Shown here in pieces: positions 10,684 to 20,660 of a stretch of 64,000 nucleotides of DNA. This stretch comes from Neofusicoccum parvum. Its lineage: Eukaryota; Ascomycota; Dothideomycetes; Botryosphaeriales; Botryosphaeriaceae. The notes below the pieces were generated by a model that was given only the letters and a program-made list of their open reading frames with translations, ran no database searches and was not told the DNA's origin. The position numbers were made by a program, and so were the translations under genes. Location: positions 806,001 through 870,000 of the forward strand of contig CP087214.1 of NCBI GenBank assembly GCA_020912385.1, read 5' to 3'. Within the stretch, counting starts at the first letter, position 1. Each line of letters opens with the position of its first letter.

Positions 10684-11466
10684 GCGGTTCTGGGGACAGA
10701 AGCTGTATCTATGTACATACACATACAGGGTCCGGAAGAGGTGGATAGATAAGAGCTGGGCAGCTGTCGGGCAGCTGAGTCAGTGGCGGCGGGAGTGCCT
10801 TCAAGAGGTGGCGCCTGACTATAGCGGCATTGCCGAATAGATATGCGGCTAGGAGTCAGCATCTCAGCACCTCCGAGTCGTGGACGTGTCGTAGCACTAT
10901 GCACCATCCCTGCGGCAATCGCGCACCCCTGCGGCCGATCTCCGCGAGCCGTGAAGTCGACATCGTGGGATGCGGCGCTGAGTCGCCATGGAGTCGGGGC
11001 CGTGTGTCGTGCCTTGCCGGCCGCGACTCGACCGGCGACTCAGGCCACGCCAGGGACCACGATCCTCCTCGGCATCCCGAGCCCCACGTGGCTGTGGAGC
11101 CGGACGAACCGCAGGCCCTCGACTCAGCCAGAGCTTGTCCTCAGCCGCGCCGCGCTGCGCCCTAGGAAGGGGGGCGCGAGGGGCGCACATCCCGCTCCCT
11201 AGCGCGCATCCCCGGCCGCCGTGGACCCTTATTTCCGTCCATCTCCGCTGACGGGCAGCGGAAACGCGCGCGCGCTCTGCAGCAGCACGCGGCGGAGAGG
11301 ACGGCCAGCCGCCTGCGACGCCCGAGTCATGCAGCGCAGCCGCCTTCCACTCCACCCGTCCCGCTCGTCTCGCGCCGCCACACCCAACCAACACCCAACC
11401 CTCGCCGGCCGAGGCGAACACCAGCCCGCCACCGCCGCCGCGTCCGCCACCGCACCCGCCCGCACA
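10684..11466. other. Intergenic region with GC-rich promoter
   Basis: This 783-bp gap between two plus-strand genes becomes very GC-rich and then strongly C-rich just before the ATG at 11467, as in other promoters of this window. It contains no supported gene. Confidence 0.5.
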
Positions 11467-12140
11467 ATGGCCAGCTGTGAGTCCGCCCGCCCGCCGACCC
11501 GCACCGCGCACCCCTCCTCCCGCCCCCCCAATCCCGCGTCCCCTCCCCGGCCCGACTCAACGCACCTCCCGACACCAGGCGGACGAAAAGCGCACGGATT
11601 GATGACATCACGCTCCCCGCAGACCTCACCACCACCTTCACCACCACCGTCAGCGTCGCCCTCCCGCCCGGCACCGCCAGGCAAGACGCCGTCCGCCTCC
11701 TGCACGACCACGCCCTCGTCATCGAGCTCGGCCCGCTGCTCGCCCGGTACGCCCGCGTCGAGGATGACGACCCCGGCAGCGAGCGGGCGCAGGGAAGCCC
11801 GCCGCCCCCGCCCGGCGTCGACAGGTACACGATCACGGAGAAGCTGGCGTACCTGCCGTGGGGGCTGTGGGACGGCGAGCTGGACGTCAGGGCCGAGTTT
11901 GTGGATACCGCGGACGGGGTGAGGACGACGGCGAGGGCGCCGCTGGGGTTTGTGGGCGTGGGGGAGTGGGTGGTGAAGGATGGGGAGGGCGGAGGGTTGG
12001 TGCTCGAGGAGACGGTGAGGTCGACGTGTCCGGTGGGGATGAGGTGGTTTGTGGAGGGGACGATGAGGAGGAGCCACGAGACGCTGCTGGCGAGGTTTGT
12101 GGAGAGGTTGAAGGAGAAGAAGGAGAGCGGGAGTACGTGA
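11467..12140 (+). CDS. DUF7053-type (START-like) protein
   Basis: A ten-nucleotide first exon (11467-11476, ATG GCC AGC T) is joined across a 146-nt intron to exon 2 (11623-12140), giving 175 residues. The start reads MASYLTTTFTTTVSVALPPG. This splice is the only one that links an ATG to the long frame, and it produces the family's usual opening (T/V-rich strand, then PPG and an acidic helix with LLHDHALVIELGPLL). The pattern of a strand, a helix, a central YTITEKLAYLPWG segment, repeated beta strands and a long C-terminal helix (HETLLARFVERLKEKK) fits the START/polyketide-cyclase-like fold assigned to this fungal family. The ligand and role are unknown. Confidence 0.75.
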
Positions 12141-13063
12141 GGAGAGAGGCGGGCGAGAGGCGCGTTGCGCGAATGGTGAGGATTTCGAGAATGAACTTGA
12201 TCACTGTTGACTGATGACCAAAGAGGGGCTTTCTCAGGCAAATGGATCCGTTCCGTATTTTGTACCGTTACGCATGGTGCTTCTATTGCTCTTTTTCTTC
12301 TAGTCGTCGAAAATATAGTTGCTTTCTGTCTTCCGCCCGATGTAGGGGCCATCTACTAAGTCTCCATTCAGAGCCTCGATCTTGACAAATTAATGGTGTG
12401 CAGCTCTGTTGGCGAGGAGCATACTCGTCAAGTTGGCGATGAATTTCTTGATAGTCGGAAATGACTGCATTTGAAAGATTGCCCACAAGTCCGACGGAAC
12501 AAACGAAAACCAGAGAAAGATCTCATGGCTTTACTTAGAAATAAGATACTTTGTATATACTATTTTTGAATGTAGATATAGATAGTGTAGTATATTCTAC
12601 AGTGCATCGACCTGTGCACCGAGCAAGGCGTCCCACGATATGTCGCCAGTGACTACACAGGCGACTACCGGGAGCTCTAACACGGCAAAATTATCGAGAA
12701 GAACCCGATAAAGAACGTCATGAAGTACCTGGAGGACGAGCCGGAGGTATAAATATGAAATCACCGTGTATAAACGAAGTGGCTACAGGGTATACGCGGC
12801 GACTAATTGAAAACAAGTTCGATTTGTAGCTGGATGATACTAAAACCTGTAGGGTTTCGGAAGAGGATTCAAAGAAGCTACTAAAAGTGGTGGGAGGGGA
12901 GAGCGGAGGTACCATAAGTGATAAACCGGGACTTGCCATACCCAAACGCACAGATGCCATGGACCTTTGAGCTCTCGCAGAAAAGCTATTCCTGGAAATT
13001 TCCGCTCAAGATTGCGTGTAGCGCCAGTCCATGGCGGCATTAAGAACATGTCCAAATAGCCAT
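12141..13063. other. Intergenic region with gene relic
   Basis: This 923-bp stretch lies between the convergent 3' ends of the DUF7053 gene and the H3-like gene. The part at 12520-12600 is AT-rich, and a decayed coding fragment follows at 12600-12752. Confidence 0.6.
12600..12752 (+). pseudogene. Decayed NmrA/isoflavone-reductase-like fragment
   Basis: In the frame starting at 12600 the sequence reads QCIDLCTEQGVPRYVASDYT, then GDYREL, a TAA stop at 12678-12680, HGKIIEKNPIKNVMKYLEDE and a second stop at 12750. The order (helix, V-P-R-Y-V-A-S-D-Y, G-D-Y-R, G-K, K-x-x-x-K-Y-L) resembles the segment after the Rossmann fold of NmrA-like oxidoreductases. There is no start codon, no glycine-rich nucleotide motif upstream and no splice pair that removes the internal stop. 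AT-rich DNA flanks it. I read it as a remnant. The family assignment is from memory of the motif and is tentative. Confidence 0.4.
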
Positions 13064-13895
13064 CTACGCGTGCTCCGGCTCCTCTGTAGCGCCTTCAGCG
13101 TGCTCCGCAGCACGCTCCAGCTGTTCATCGCGCGCACGCAGGATATCTCTAGCTTCTAGAAAGACTCTATTAGCAGCATTCCCTTATGAAACAGTCCGAT
13201 TGTTTCCAGGAGCTACTCACGGACGGTAACGCGGCCATCCCGTCGGGCGTGAATCGCAGCTCCTTCGAATATGGAGATGAGATGTGCCTCAGAGACTTCG
13301 TGGAGAGCATCGAGCGCAGAACCCTGAAAGTGATAGCCATCTCTGAAGTCCTGGAGGATCTCACGGCACAGCCGCTTGATGGCGACGTCGCGGGTGTAGA
13401 GTTGGTTGACCGAGGGTGCAACGGCGTGGTTCGCGGCCTCGGCTTCGGCAGCGGCGGTGTTCGTTTGAGGGACGTCCGGGTTGTTGCCGCTTGCGGAGTA
13501 GCCCGGGGCTCCTGGCGTTGGGGGTCAGCGGTGAGAGAGGAGGGGGTGAGGTTGTGGGCGTACCTGCGAGGCTTCGTTCCTGACATTCACGCTGCATGTT
13601 GCCCATTGGCTGGTCCTGGTTATTGGAGTTCTGCATCATGCGACTTCTGATTGCTTGTATCGGCGCAAAGTCTGGTGTAGGTTAGCTTGAGGTGATTAGG
13701 AATTTATATTGGTGAGCGGTAACGAGGGTCAGGCTCCCTGTCATCTGATGGCCAGGCAGGTGAACTTGAGGCGAGGCAAGCCAGCTGATTTGACTCTTAC
13801 GTTTTAGATAAGGGTTTAAGCTGTCCCCAGGGGTAGCCGTACGGATTTTCGTTTACAGTGCCGAGAGTTGCTTGAGAGAAAGCAGAGGTGGTCAT
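13064..13895 (-). CDS. Divergent histone H3-fold protein (H3 variant-like)
   Basis: Four exons (13895-13801, 13646-13564, 13511-13221 and 13155-13064) join in frame to give 186 residues; introns are 154, 52, 65 and all GT-AG. Residues about 100-172 align without gaps to the histone H3 core: KRLCREILQDF (H3 QRLVREIAQDF), FQGSALDALHEVSEAHL (H3 FQSSAVMALQEASEAYL), FE, then eleven residues to RVTV, and ARDILRAR (H3 PKDIQLAR). The exon 4 acceptor was chosen because it restores this last helix; an upstream AG would stop after three codons. The 95-residue N-terminal region is Q/N/A-rich and has none of the H3 tail lysine motifs, and no RYRPG-type alphaN segment is visible. The C-terminus is extended and acidic (AEHAEGATEEPEHA). 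In the second helix the usual CAIHAKR is GAAIHARRDGR-like, changing residues that form the H3-H3' bundle. It may be an H3 variant or a CENP-A-like protein; CENP-A itself is not demonstrated. The neighbour 14181-15968 is same-strand, 0.3 kb upstream. Confidence 0.7.
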
Positions 13896-14180
13896 ATCCA
13901 GGACAGGCGAAGGCGATTAGATTGCTACCAGGAAGCGAAAGTGCAGCGAACAGAACTCGTAAAGGTAGCAGAAAAGTTGTAGAATGACCGAGCAAACGAT
14001 CTGGACTTCCCGTGGCGTGAATGATGTGCCCGATGTCGTCAGCTTCTAAGCTGATTGTTGAATTATGCTCAAATATGATGAACGCCAGTATATGCCCTTC
14101 CGTACATAACAAAGGTCAAGCCGGCTTACTCGCTTTATTGAATACCAATTTGCTTTGAATTGTTCTTTTCCGGCCCACGG

Positions 14181-15968
14181 CTATTGCAAAAAGCCGATCA
14201 GCGTGCCCAGCATATCCTTGAGCATCAGCTCTCCTTCACTTAATTCATCTCCACTGATTCCGTTTACCTGCTCCTGCAAAGTCGCCTTCACGTCTTTCAA
14301 GCTCTCGTCCCTGTCGGCCAGCAACTCGACAATTCTCTTCCTAGCACCGCCATCCTCGGCTACCAGCCACGCCAGGATCACGTCAATGGTCTGCAAGCAA
14401 AACAACCCGCCATCCACACGCCGCAAAAACCACTCATCGGCGAGCTCCTCACGCGCCTCGGGCCTAAGCTCCGCCTGCTCACGCTTGATCTGCTGCTCTA
14501 CGGCCACCACTCGAGACGAGTAATCGCGACGCAGCTGGACGAGACGCGTGATCTTGTCGTAGTCCTTCTCGACGAACTTGGCCAAGGTTCTGATTCTTCC
14601 GGCACTATCACCAGGTAAGCTCCGCAACAAGGCTGCCAGGATGCCAATCAGGTGTTCTGTATTTGCACTGTCCTGCTTCTTCATGAACATGCCAAAAACG
14701 GTCTTCAGGCCGGCAGCCTCGACGAGATGCTCGCAGACGGCTGCGGCGCCAGTGGGGGGACCGCCCAGTGCATGGTCCAGCAGACGCAATGCGCGTGGCT
14801 TTGCGAACTTGCTGTCCCGAAGCATGATCAGACAGAGCTCAATGCCCTCGGCCTCGACAAACTTGGCTTTGCCGTCCGCTTCGTCGACGAGGCAGGTCAA
14901 GCAGTCGAACAGATTCTCAGCAAATTCCTCCTCGTCGGAGTCTTTTGCCGGGTCCCGCTTGCGATAAAACGCTAGCAGTTGAAGGAGTGTATCCACGCCG
15001 TCGAGAGCAATGAAGGAGAGGCGGTTCGGTACGGAGTTCTGGACGAGGATAGCAAGGTCTTCGGCAGCGTACTGCTTGTTCTGCGACACTGGTGATTCTC
15101 TCCTTTGGGCACGGGACGAGAGCCATTTCATAAGCGCAGTGTCCTTGCCCAGGATTTCCGAGATGGTAGTGTTAGAAGCCAGATTCTCGACGATTTCCAG
15201 CGAGTGGTAGACGCCACTCCTGTCTGCCTCGTTCCCCTCGTCCAATCGCTCGAGATTTGACACCATCAGACTCAGCAAGTCTGCTTCCAGCATCGCGTTC
15301 ACAAGCGCGTCCCAGTGTTCCTGTTCTGCCTCCACGTCCTCGTCCGTCAACTCGGATATAATCTCAATAGCATCGATTGCGATATCCGTGTTCTCGTGGG
15401 CCAGCAAGCTCACAAGACTTCCTGCGCAGCCAAGCTTCGCAAACTCTCCGTATAGCTCTGGGTGTTCGGACAGCACGCTGAGCGACTTGATGTCGGCGTC
15501 GAGGTCGGCCTCGGAGGCCATGAATTTCTGGGGCTCCTCCTCGAACTTGGCGCGTAGCTCGGCGTTCTTGGAGATCTTCTTCTCGAAGTTGAGGGCCAGC
15601 TTCCGCAGCCAGGACCTGTCAATGGTCTCGGGCACGAAGGGCTGCTCGTCGGCGCGGTCGACGTAGTTCATGGCCGAGGCCGTGTTCTCGTCGACGCCGC
15701 CGCCGAAGAAGCGGCCCTCCTCGTCTTCGTCGCCATAGTCCTGCTCGTCGCCGTCGCCGTCGTCGTCGGGCGGCGGGGCGGGGCCTGCCTCCAGGTCGTC
15801 GTCGTCGTCGGCGGCGTCCTCGACGGTTGCGCGGGCCTTGCCCTTCGCGTCGCCATTGGGCTGGAGCTTCTGGGACTTGTAGACCTGGTCGGGGTTGGTG
15901 ATGGGCTCGAGCTTGCGCTTGTTGCTGGGCAGGTGGGGCTTCTTGAACAGGTCGTCGATGCTGCTCAT
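14181..15968 (-). CDS. Beta-catenin-like protein 1 (CTNNBL1) homologue, splicing factor
   Basis: A single exon encodes 595 residues from ATG 15968 (MSSIDDLFKK). An open frame extends 70 codons further upstream but has no conserved character, and the family normally starts near a short SS/DDLF element. An N-terminal basic patch (NKRKLEP) is a likely nuclear signal. It is followed by an acidic run (residues about 55-85) and then the CTNNBL1 domain, beginning with FVPETIDRSWLRKLALNFEK and continuing as armadillo-like helices to the C-terminus (SEGELMLKDMLGTLIGFLQ). In animals CTNNBL1 associates with the PRP19/CDC5 spliceosome complex; the same nuclear role here is inferred. The length matches the family. 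It shares a 388-bp divergent promoter with the F-box gene. Confidence 0.92.
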   Translation of the reverse strand: MSSIDDLFKKPHLPSNKRKLEPITNPDQVYKSQKLQPNGDAKGKARATVEDAADDDDDLEAGPAPPPDDDGDGDEQDYGDEDEEGRFFGGGVDENTASAMNYVDRADEQPFVPETIDRSWLRKLALNFEKKISKNAELRAKFEEEPQKFMASEADLDADIKSLSVLSEHPELYGEFAKLGCAGSLVSLLAHENTDIAIDAIEIISELTDEDVEAEQEHWDALVNAMLEADLLSLMVSNLERLDEGNEADRSGVYHSLEIVENLASNTTISEILGKDTALMKWLSSRAQRRESPVSQNKQYAAEDLAILVQNSVPNRLSFIALDGVDTLLQLLAFYRKRDPAKDSDEEEFAENLFDCLTCLVDEADGKAKFVEAEGIELCLIMLRDSKFAKPRALRLLDHALGGPPTGAAAVCEHLVEAAGLKTVFGMFMKKQDSANTEHLIGILAALLRSLPGDSAGRIRTLAKFVEKDYDKITRLVQLRRDYSSRVVAVEQQIKREQAELRPEAREELADEWFLRRVDGGLFCLQTIDVILAWLVAEDGGARKRIVELLADRDESLKDVKATLQEQVNGISGDELSEGELMLKDMLGTLIGFLQ

Positions 15969-16356
15969 GGTCGCGGAGAGCGCGGGCGGGCGGTGCGGGA
16001 GAGGGAGCTTTGGGGCGGTGGAGAGTCGCAAAAGCTTGGAGCTCTGTCGGCGCTTCAGGCGCGCGCTTTCACCGACGCCGCCGGCCAGCCAGTAGCGCGC
16101 TGCGGGATGCCCGGTGTCAAGCACGCCTGCACCTGTGCCGGGACTGCTGACACGGACACGGATCCCGAGGGACTCCACCGCCGGACTGCCCAGACCCGGA
16201 TGCTCCTGGGCTGGATGCGCTGTCGGGCGCTGTGTCTGCCTCTGCCTCTGCCTCTGCCAGCCCTACGCCCCGCGCCCCACACTTGACAGCGCGATCAACA
16301 CCGACGCGTCTCCCCGTCCTCACCGCGTCGCCCGCTCCCCGCCTGCGCTGCCCGCC
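15969..16356. promoter_or_regulatory. Divergent promoter with hexamer repeat
   Basis: This 388-bp region serves the CTNNBL1 homologue (-) and the F-box gene (+). It includes four perfect copies of tctgcc at 16235-16258, giving a pyrimidine-rich tract about 100 bp before the F-box ATG. No TATA box is obvious. Confidence 0.6.
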
Positions 16357-18450
16357 ATGCCGCACACCAAGTCGGCTGCTGAGCTCCTGGAGCTCGGCAG
16401 GGCGTACTACAGCGAGCGGAGCTACGAGAAGGCTCTCAAGGCATTCGTGGAAGTCTGTGACGCGCTCAATCCGCCATAAGCCATGCTGACGACGTCCCCA
16501 GGCCTTCGGCGCGTCTGCCTCGGGCGACCTCAAGTTTCTTGACATGGCTGTTGCCTGCTACATCAAGCTTGGCGACCTGACTTCTGCGCTGTCCGCAGCC
16601 CGGAGGATGACCAAACACCAAGCCGGGGATGCACGTGGCTACCTCCGCATGGCCCAGGTCCTGCACCAGCAAGAGAAGCCTGAAATGGCTCTTGAGGTCT
16701 ACAAGCTGGGCCTGCGCCGCTGTCCAAGCGAATCGCCCGAGAAGCTTCGTGTACGTGCCGCATTCCCCGTCTTCCCAGCTCTGGGGTGCTGATGCTGGCA
16801 GTTGCTGCAAGCCAAACGCGACGAACTGACCCGGAAGCTGAGCAAACCGAAATCCCAAGACCCCATCGTCGTGCTTCCCGCCGAGATCATGGACTTGGTA
16901 ATGGAGCATTTGAGTTTCAAGCACAAAGTGTACGGGCTCAAAGCACCTCCATTGCATCGCCATCGCACTGATGTATTACCTCAGCACCTGCCTCAGAGTG
17001 TCGAAGAACTGGAGAGACTTCCTGTCACATCAGCCATCTCTGTGGGCTGAGCTCGATCTATCTCTCGCCCGCAGGCCCGTGCCGCAGTCTTTTGTCCGCA
17101 ACTGCATCTACCGCTCCAAGGACAAGAAGACGTCACAGTTCCTGTTACGCACCGCCAAGTTCAATCGCATGAAGGATCCAGAGATGGTCATGAAGCTTGT
17201 CAAAGCCTGCCGCAATCTCGAGGCCCTTGAATTCCTGGGCTCTGAGCTTTCTGGCTCCTCCATCAAGGACCCCGTTGCGCTCTGCAGCGGCCTCCGCTCC
17301 CTCAGGCTCGGCAAGGCTGCTGTCATCACATTGGATGCTGTCACTCAAATCCTCAAAAGCAGGCCCACACTTGCCACTGCGGAGTTCGAAAACATTGAGG
17401 CTCGACGAGACGCCACATGGGACACAGACCTGCCGAATCTGCAGACTCTCTCTTTTGGTGCTGGGAACGTTCAGGAAATCGGCGTCCATGTTCTCTCCAC
17501 GGTCAGTATGCTGCTCATTACGTTCCACGGCGATCGCGCTAATCACATAGTGTACAGCACCAACTTGTGAATCGCATTCCGAATATCAAATCACTGACCA
17601 TGACTGGCTGGAAATACCACATGGGTCTTGCAGTCGACGCCAACTTCAGCGAGCTCGAGCATCTTGAAAGCTTGCATCTCACGAACACCTTCTTTGCATG
17701 GCAGCCTCGCTTACCCAAATCCATCAAGCATCTCACCTTGACAGCCAGCTGGGGGTGGGGCAGCACACTGTCCATGCAAAGGATGCTCGAGATTGACCTG
17801 CCAATCATCGAAGAGCTCAATTACATCAACGAGGGGTCCGAAAGAGACAACTCTCGACGTTTCATCCACACTTTGCTGCAGAAAACAGACCACGGAGCCG
17901 CTGAGGATGCTTCGTATCAGCTTGGAAATGGGGAAATCCTGTACCATCTCAAGAATCACTCTCTACGGAAATTTTCATTGGAACGCTGCCCGTTGGGCTC
18001 TTCTGGCAAGCTTATCAAGATCCTTGAAGGCATCCCTCGGCTTCACCACGTCGAGGACTTGACGCTCGTGCAAGCTGAATTCCAAGACGAGGCTATTTTT
18101 GCCCAAGCGATCATCGGTACGTCTTTGGCGCTCTGGAAATCTTAGTGATTTGTCGCACGTGGCTGACGGTGAAAACAGACAACTTCCACAACATCAAACG
18201 GCTCAGCATTCCGAGCTGTAAAATAACAGGCGTGGGCGTGAAAATGCTCATCAAGGATCTACGAGAACGAGCATCGTCTAATGCAGTAGGCGACCAGCAG
18301 CAGGTCCGCCCTGGCTTGGAGTATTTGAACTTGGATTGGTGCACTAGTATCTCCCCGGATGCTGTTGAGTGGGCACGCGGCCAGGGCGTTGAGGTGGCAT
18401 GGAGAACGACGCCGCCAAAGGCGTCAGGGAAGAAGATCAGGTATACTTGA
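16357..18450 (+). CDS. TPR / F-box / LRR protein, Pof3/Dia2-like
   Basis: Six exons (16357-16452, 16502-16750, 16802-16929, 16985-17501, 17558-18116 and 18179-18450) encode 606 residues; introns are 49-62 nt. The first donor is a weak GTCTGT; an alternative GTGGAA six bases upstream also keeps frame. Residues 5-110 form TPR-like helices (AYYSERSYEKALKAF; DLKFLDMAVACYIKLGD; GYLRMAQVLHQQEKPEMALE). The F-box is at about 140-182 (LPAEIMDLVMEHLSFKH, VTCLRVSKNWRDFL, PSLWAELDL), followed by leucine-rich repeats to the end. This order is that of Schizosaccharomyces Pof3 and Saccharomyces Dia2, SCF substrate receptors that act in genome maintenance and replisome disassembly. Orthology is inferred from domain order only. 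The gene converges on the hydrolase gene, 210 bp apart. Confidence 0.85.
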
Positions 18451-18660
18451 AGCGGTTGCACAGAACTACCATGACGGAGAGGCGCAGGTTCCGAGGACGT
18501 TATTAATTTCGAGAATGATACCACACAGACCGCAGTAAGGCATGAAATTGGGAGGTGTCGATTGCGCGGAGACACTAAGTATACCTGCCGTTCTCTCAGA
18601 AGACCACAGGCCAGCAATGCGAGCAGAAGGAGCAAAAGAGCTCCCGACCCAACCATCCCC

Positions 18661-20128
18661 TCACTCCAGACCTTCATAAATCGCCGCCTCCACCTCCCCC
18701 ACCAACTTCACCCAGTCCTCATCCAACCACGGCAAGAAGTTCGAAATCACCACCACCCCCAACCCGGCCTCCGGATCCGCCCACCACTCCGAATTCTTCA
18801 CCCCATACCACCACGTGCTCCCTCCGCGCCTGCCCTTCCTCCCTCCACCCACGACCGGCCCCTTCTCCCCGGCCACCGCCGCCCCGGCAACCGTCACGCC
18901 CACCGCGCCCTCCAGCACCGCGTCCCTCGTCATCGGCGTGACCGCCGGCACCCTCCCCTCAAACGCCACGCCGTCGGGCAGCTGGTTCTCGAAGAACAGC
19001 GCCGCGCTCTCCGGGCTGAGCAGCCGGTGCCCGGTGGCGGGCGAGGCGCCGCCGGCGAGCAGCGTCGCGAGCAGCGCGCAGAAGTCGGGCGCCGTGGACG
19101 CGAGCCCGGAGCCGCCGATGTAGCGGTGGTGGCCGGAGGACGGGAAGAAGGGGCCCGGGTGCGAGGGCGGGGGGCCGGAGTGCGAGAGCGAGGCGTCGGG
19201 CGTCAGGCGGCCGGGGTTGGCGGGGTCGAGTTTGGTGTAGCTGGGGAAGACGTTGGGGGAGGACTTGGGAGGGTTAGAGGGGAGGGGTTCGACGCTTGGA
19301 AGAAGGAGGGGAGAGGGGAGCGCTTACAGCGGGAGGCATGTGCGCGTCGAAGCAGGACGAGTCCATGCCGAGCGGCTTGAAGATGTGCTCCGTGCAGTAG
19401 TCCTGCATGTTCTGCCCGCTCAGGCGCTCGACCAGCACGGTCGCCCAGTCCTGGCCGACGCCGTACTGCCTGTGTCCCCCCGTCCGCATCAGCAAACCGA
19501 ATCCCCCATCTCACCCTCTCTCCTTCCTCTCCGAGCGCACTCACCACTTCACCCCCGGCTCGCCCGCCAGCGGAAACCCCTTCATCGTCTCCCAGAACCC
19601 CGGCCCCACCTCAAAGTTCCCCATCAACCCCCCCTCCAGCCCCGCCACATACCGCAGCATCCCCTCATCGAAGATCGAGATCCCCGTCCCGTTCGAGTGC
19701 GTCACCAGCTGCCTGACCGTGAAGCCCGCGTCGCTCCGCCTCCGCCCCACGACCGGCGCCCCCGTCGCGGCGTCGAAGCCGGCCAGCACGCGCTTCCCCA
19801 GCAGCTCCGGCAGCGTGTCGGCCACGACGTCCGCGGCGTCGAGGCTGGGGATGCGGCCGCGCTCGACGAGCTGCATGACGGCGACGGAGACGACCAGCTT
19901 GCAGAACGACCACAGGTGCACGACGTCCGTGTCGGCGAGCGCGTGCGACTTGGGCTCGGCGTCGCCGTCGGTCGGCGCGGCGGTGACGGTGCCTGAGGCC
20001 ACGGAGAGGAGCGCCGTGTTGCGGGCGTCGACCGCGCGGACGATGGCGCCGGGGATGGCGCCCGCGGCGACGGCGGCGTCGAGGAGGGCTTGGATTTTGG
20101 GGGCGGTGGAGGGGTTGAGGGATGGCAT
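18661..20128 (-). CDS. Beta-lactamase-family serine hydrolase
   Basis: Three exons (20128-19545, 19469-19328 and 19263-18661) encode 442 residues; introns are 75 and 64 nt. The class C beta-lactamase/esterase fold is shown by the S-x-x-K nucleophile motif SFCK at residues 74-77 (HLWSFCKLVV), the tyrosine element WQYGVG at the exon 1/2 junction, a loop GLASTAPDFCALLATLL and the C-terminal strand GSTWWYGVKNSEWWADPE with GVVVISNF. The family includes LovD-type acyltransferases and many fungal esterases of unknown substrate. No signal peptide is present, so it is probably intracellular. The gene is strongly GC-rich, which makes long but meaningless open frames on the opposite strand. No biosynthetic cluster is visible nearby. 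Confidence 0.85.
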
Positions 20129-20660
20129 GGTTGGGCCGGGTTGGGTGGTTTACTGGTGGTTCTTTGGTGGGAGGGAGGAATTGAGGGGAAAGGTTGGAGC
20201 TGAGAAGGAGTGGAAGAAGGTTAGTTGGGGATGAGTGGGGTTTTGGTGGGCAGAGAGTGCTGATTAGATGATTGTTTTTCCTGAGACTGCTTATGGAGCT
20301 CATTTCCTCATCAGGAACGACAAACATGGGTTTGGTGGCGGGGCATCGTCAGCACTATAAGCATTCGTACATGCATCTACATCACGTCAGCACCATATCG
20401 GGAAAAGCCGTGGCTACGCCGCACATTAGAAAGTAAAAGTGGATCAAGTTACAGGAAAGATAGACGTGGAAAACTCAGAGGGGATTTATCGACTGATAAT
20501 GTAGAAATACAGGATTACAGTGATTTAGACCAGAATCCGTTCTTGGATGCCGGCAGCCGATTACCGGCATTAGCATGCCCACAATGCTAGCTGCAACACC
20601 CTCAATAGAGTATCGCGATGAGGACAGCATGTGTAAAAGACTCAATGGTGTAACCGGCCC
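20129..20660. other. Intergenic, same-strand spacer
   Basis: This 532-bp spacer holds the hydrolase promoter and the 3' flank of the lysyl-tRNA synthetase gene. Nothing else can be supported here. Confidence 0.5.

Noticed and set aside
13064..13895. Calling the H3-like gene CENP-A
   Set aside because: The RYRPG-type region and a basic tail are absent, and the loop 1/alpha2 targeting features cannot be confirmed by eye.
13816..14112. A 98-codon minus-strand frame starting at 14112
   Set aside because: It overlaps exon 1 of the H3-like gene in another frame; the exon 1 frame is the one that splices into the histone-fold exons.
18562..19996. Long plus-strand open frames opposite the serine hydrolase
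   Set aside because: The opposite strand has a spliced gene with family motifs. The plus frames are antisense shadows rich in R, P and H.
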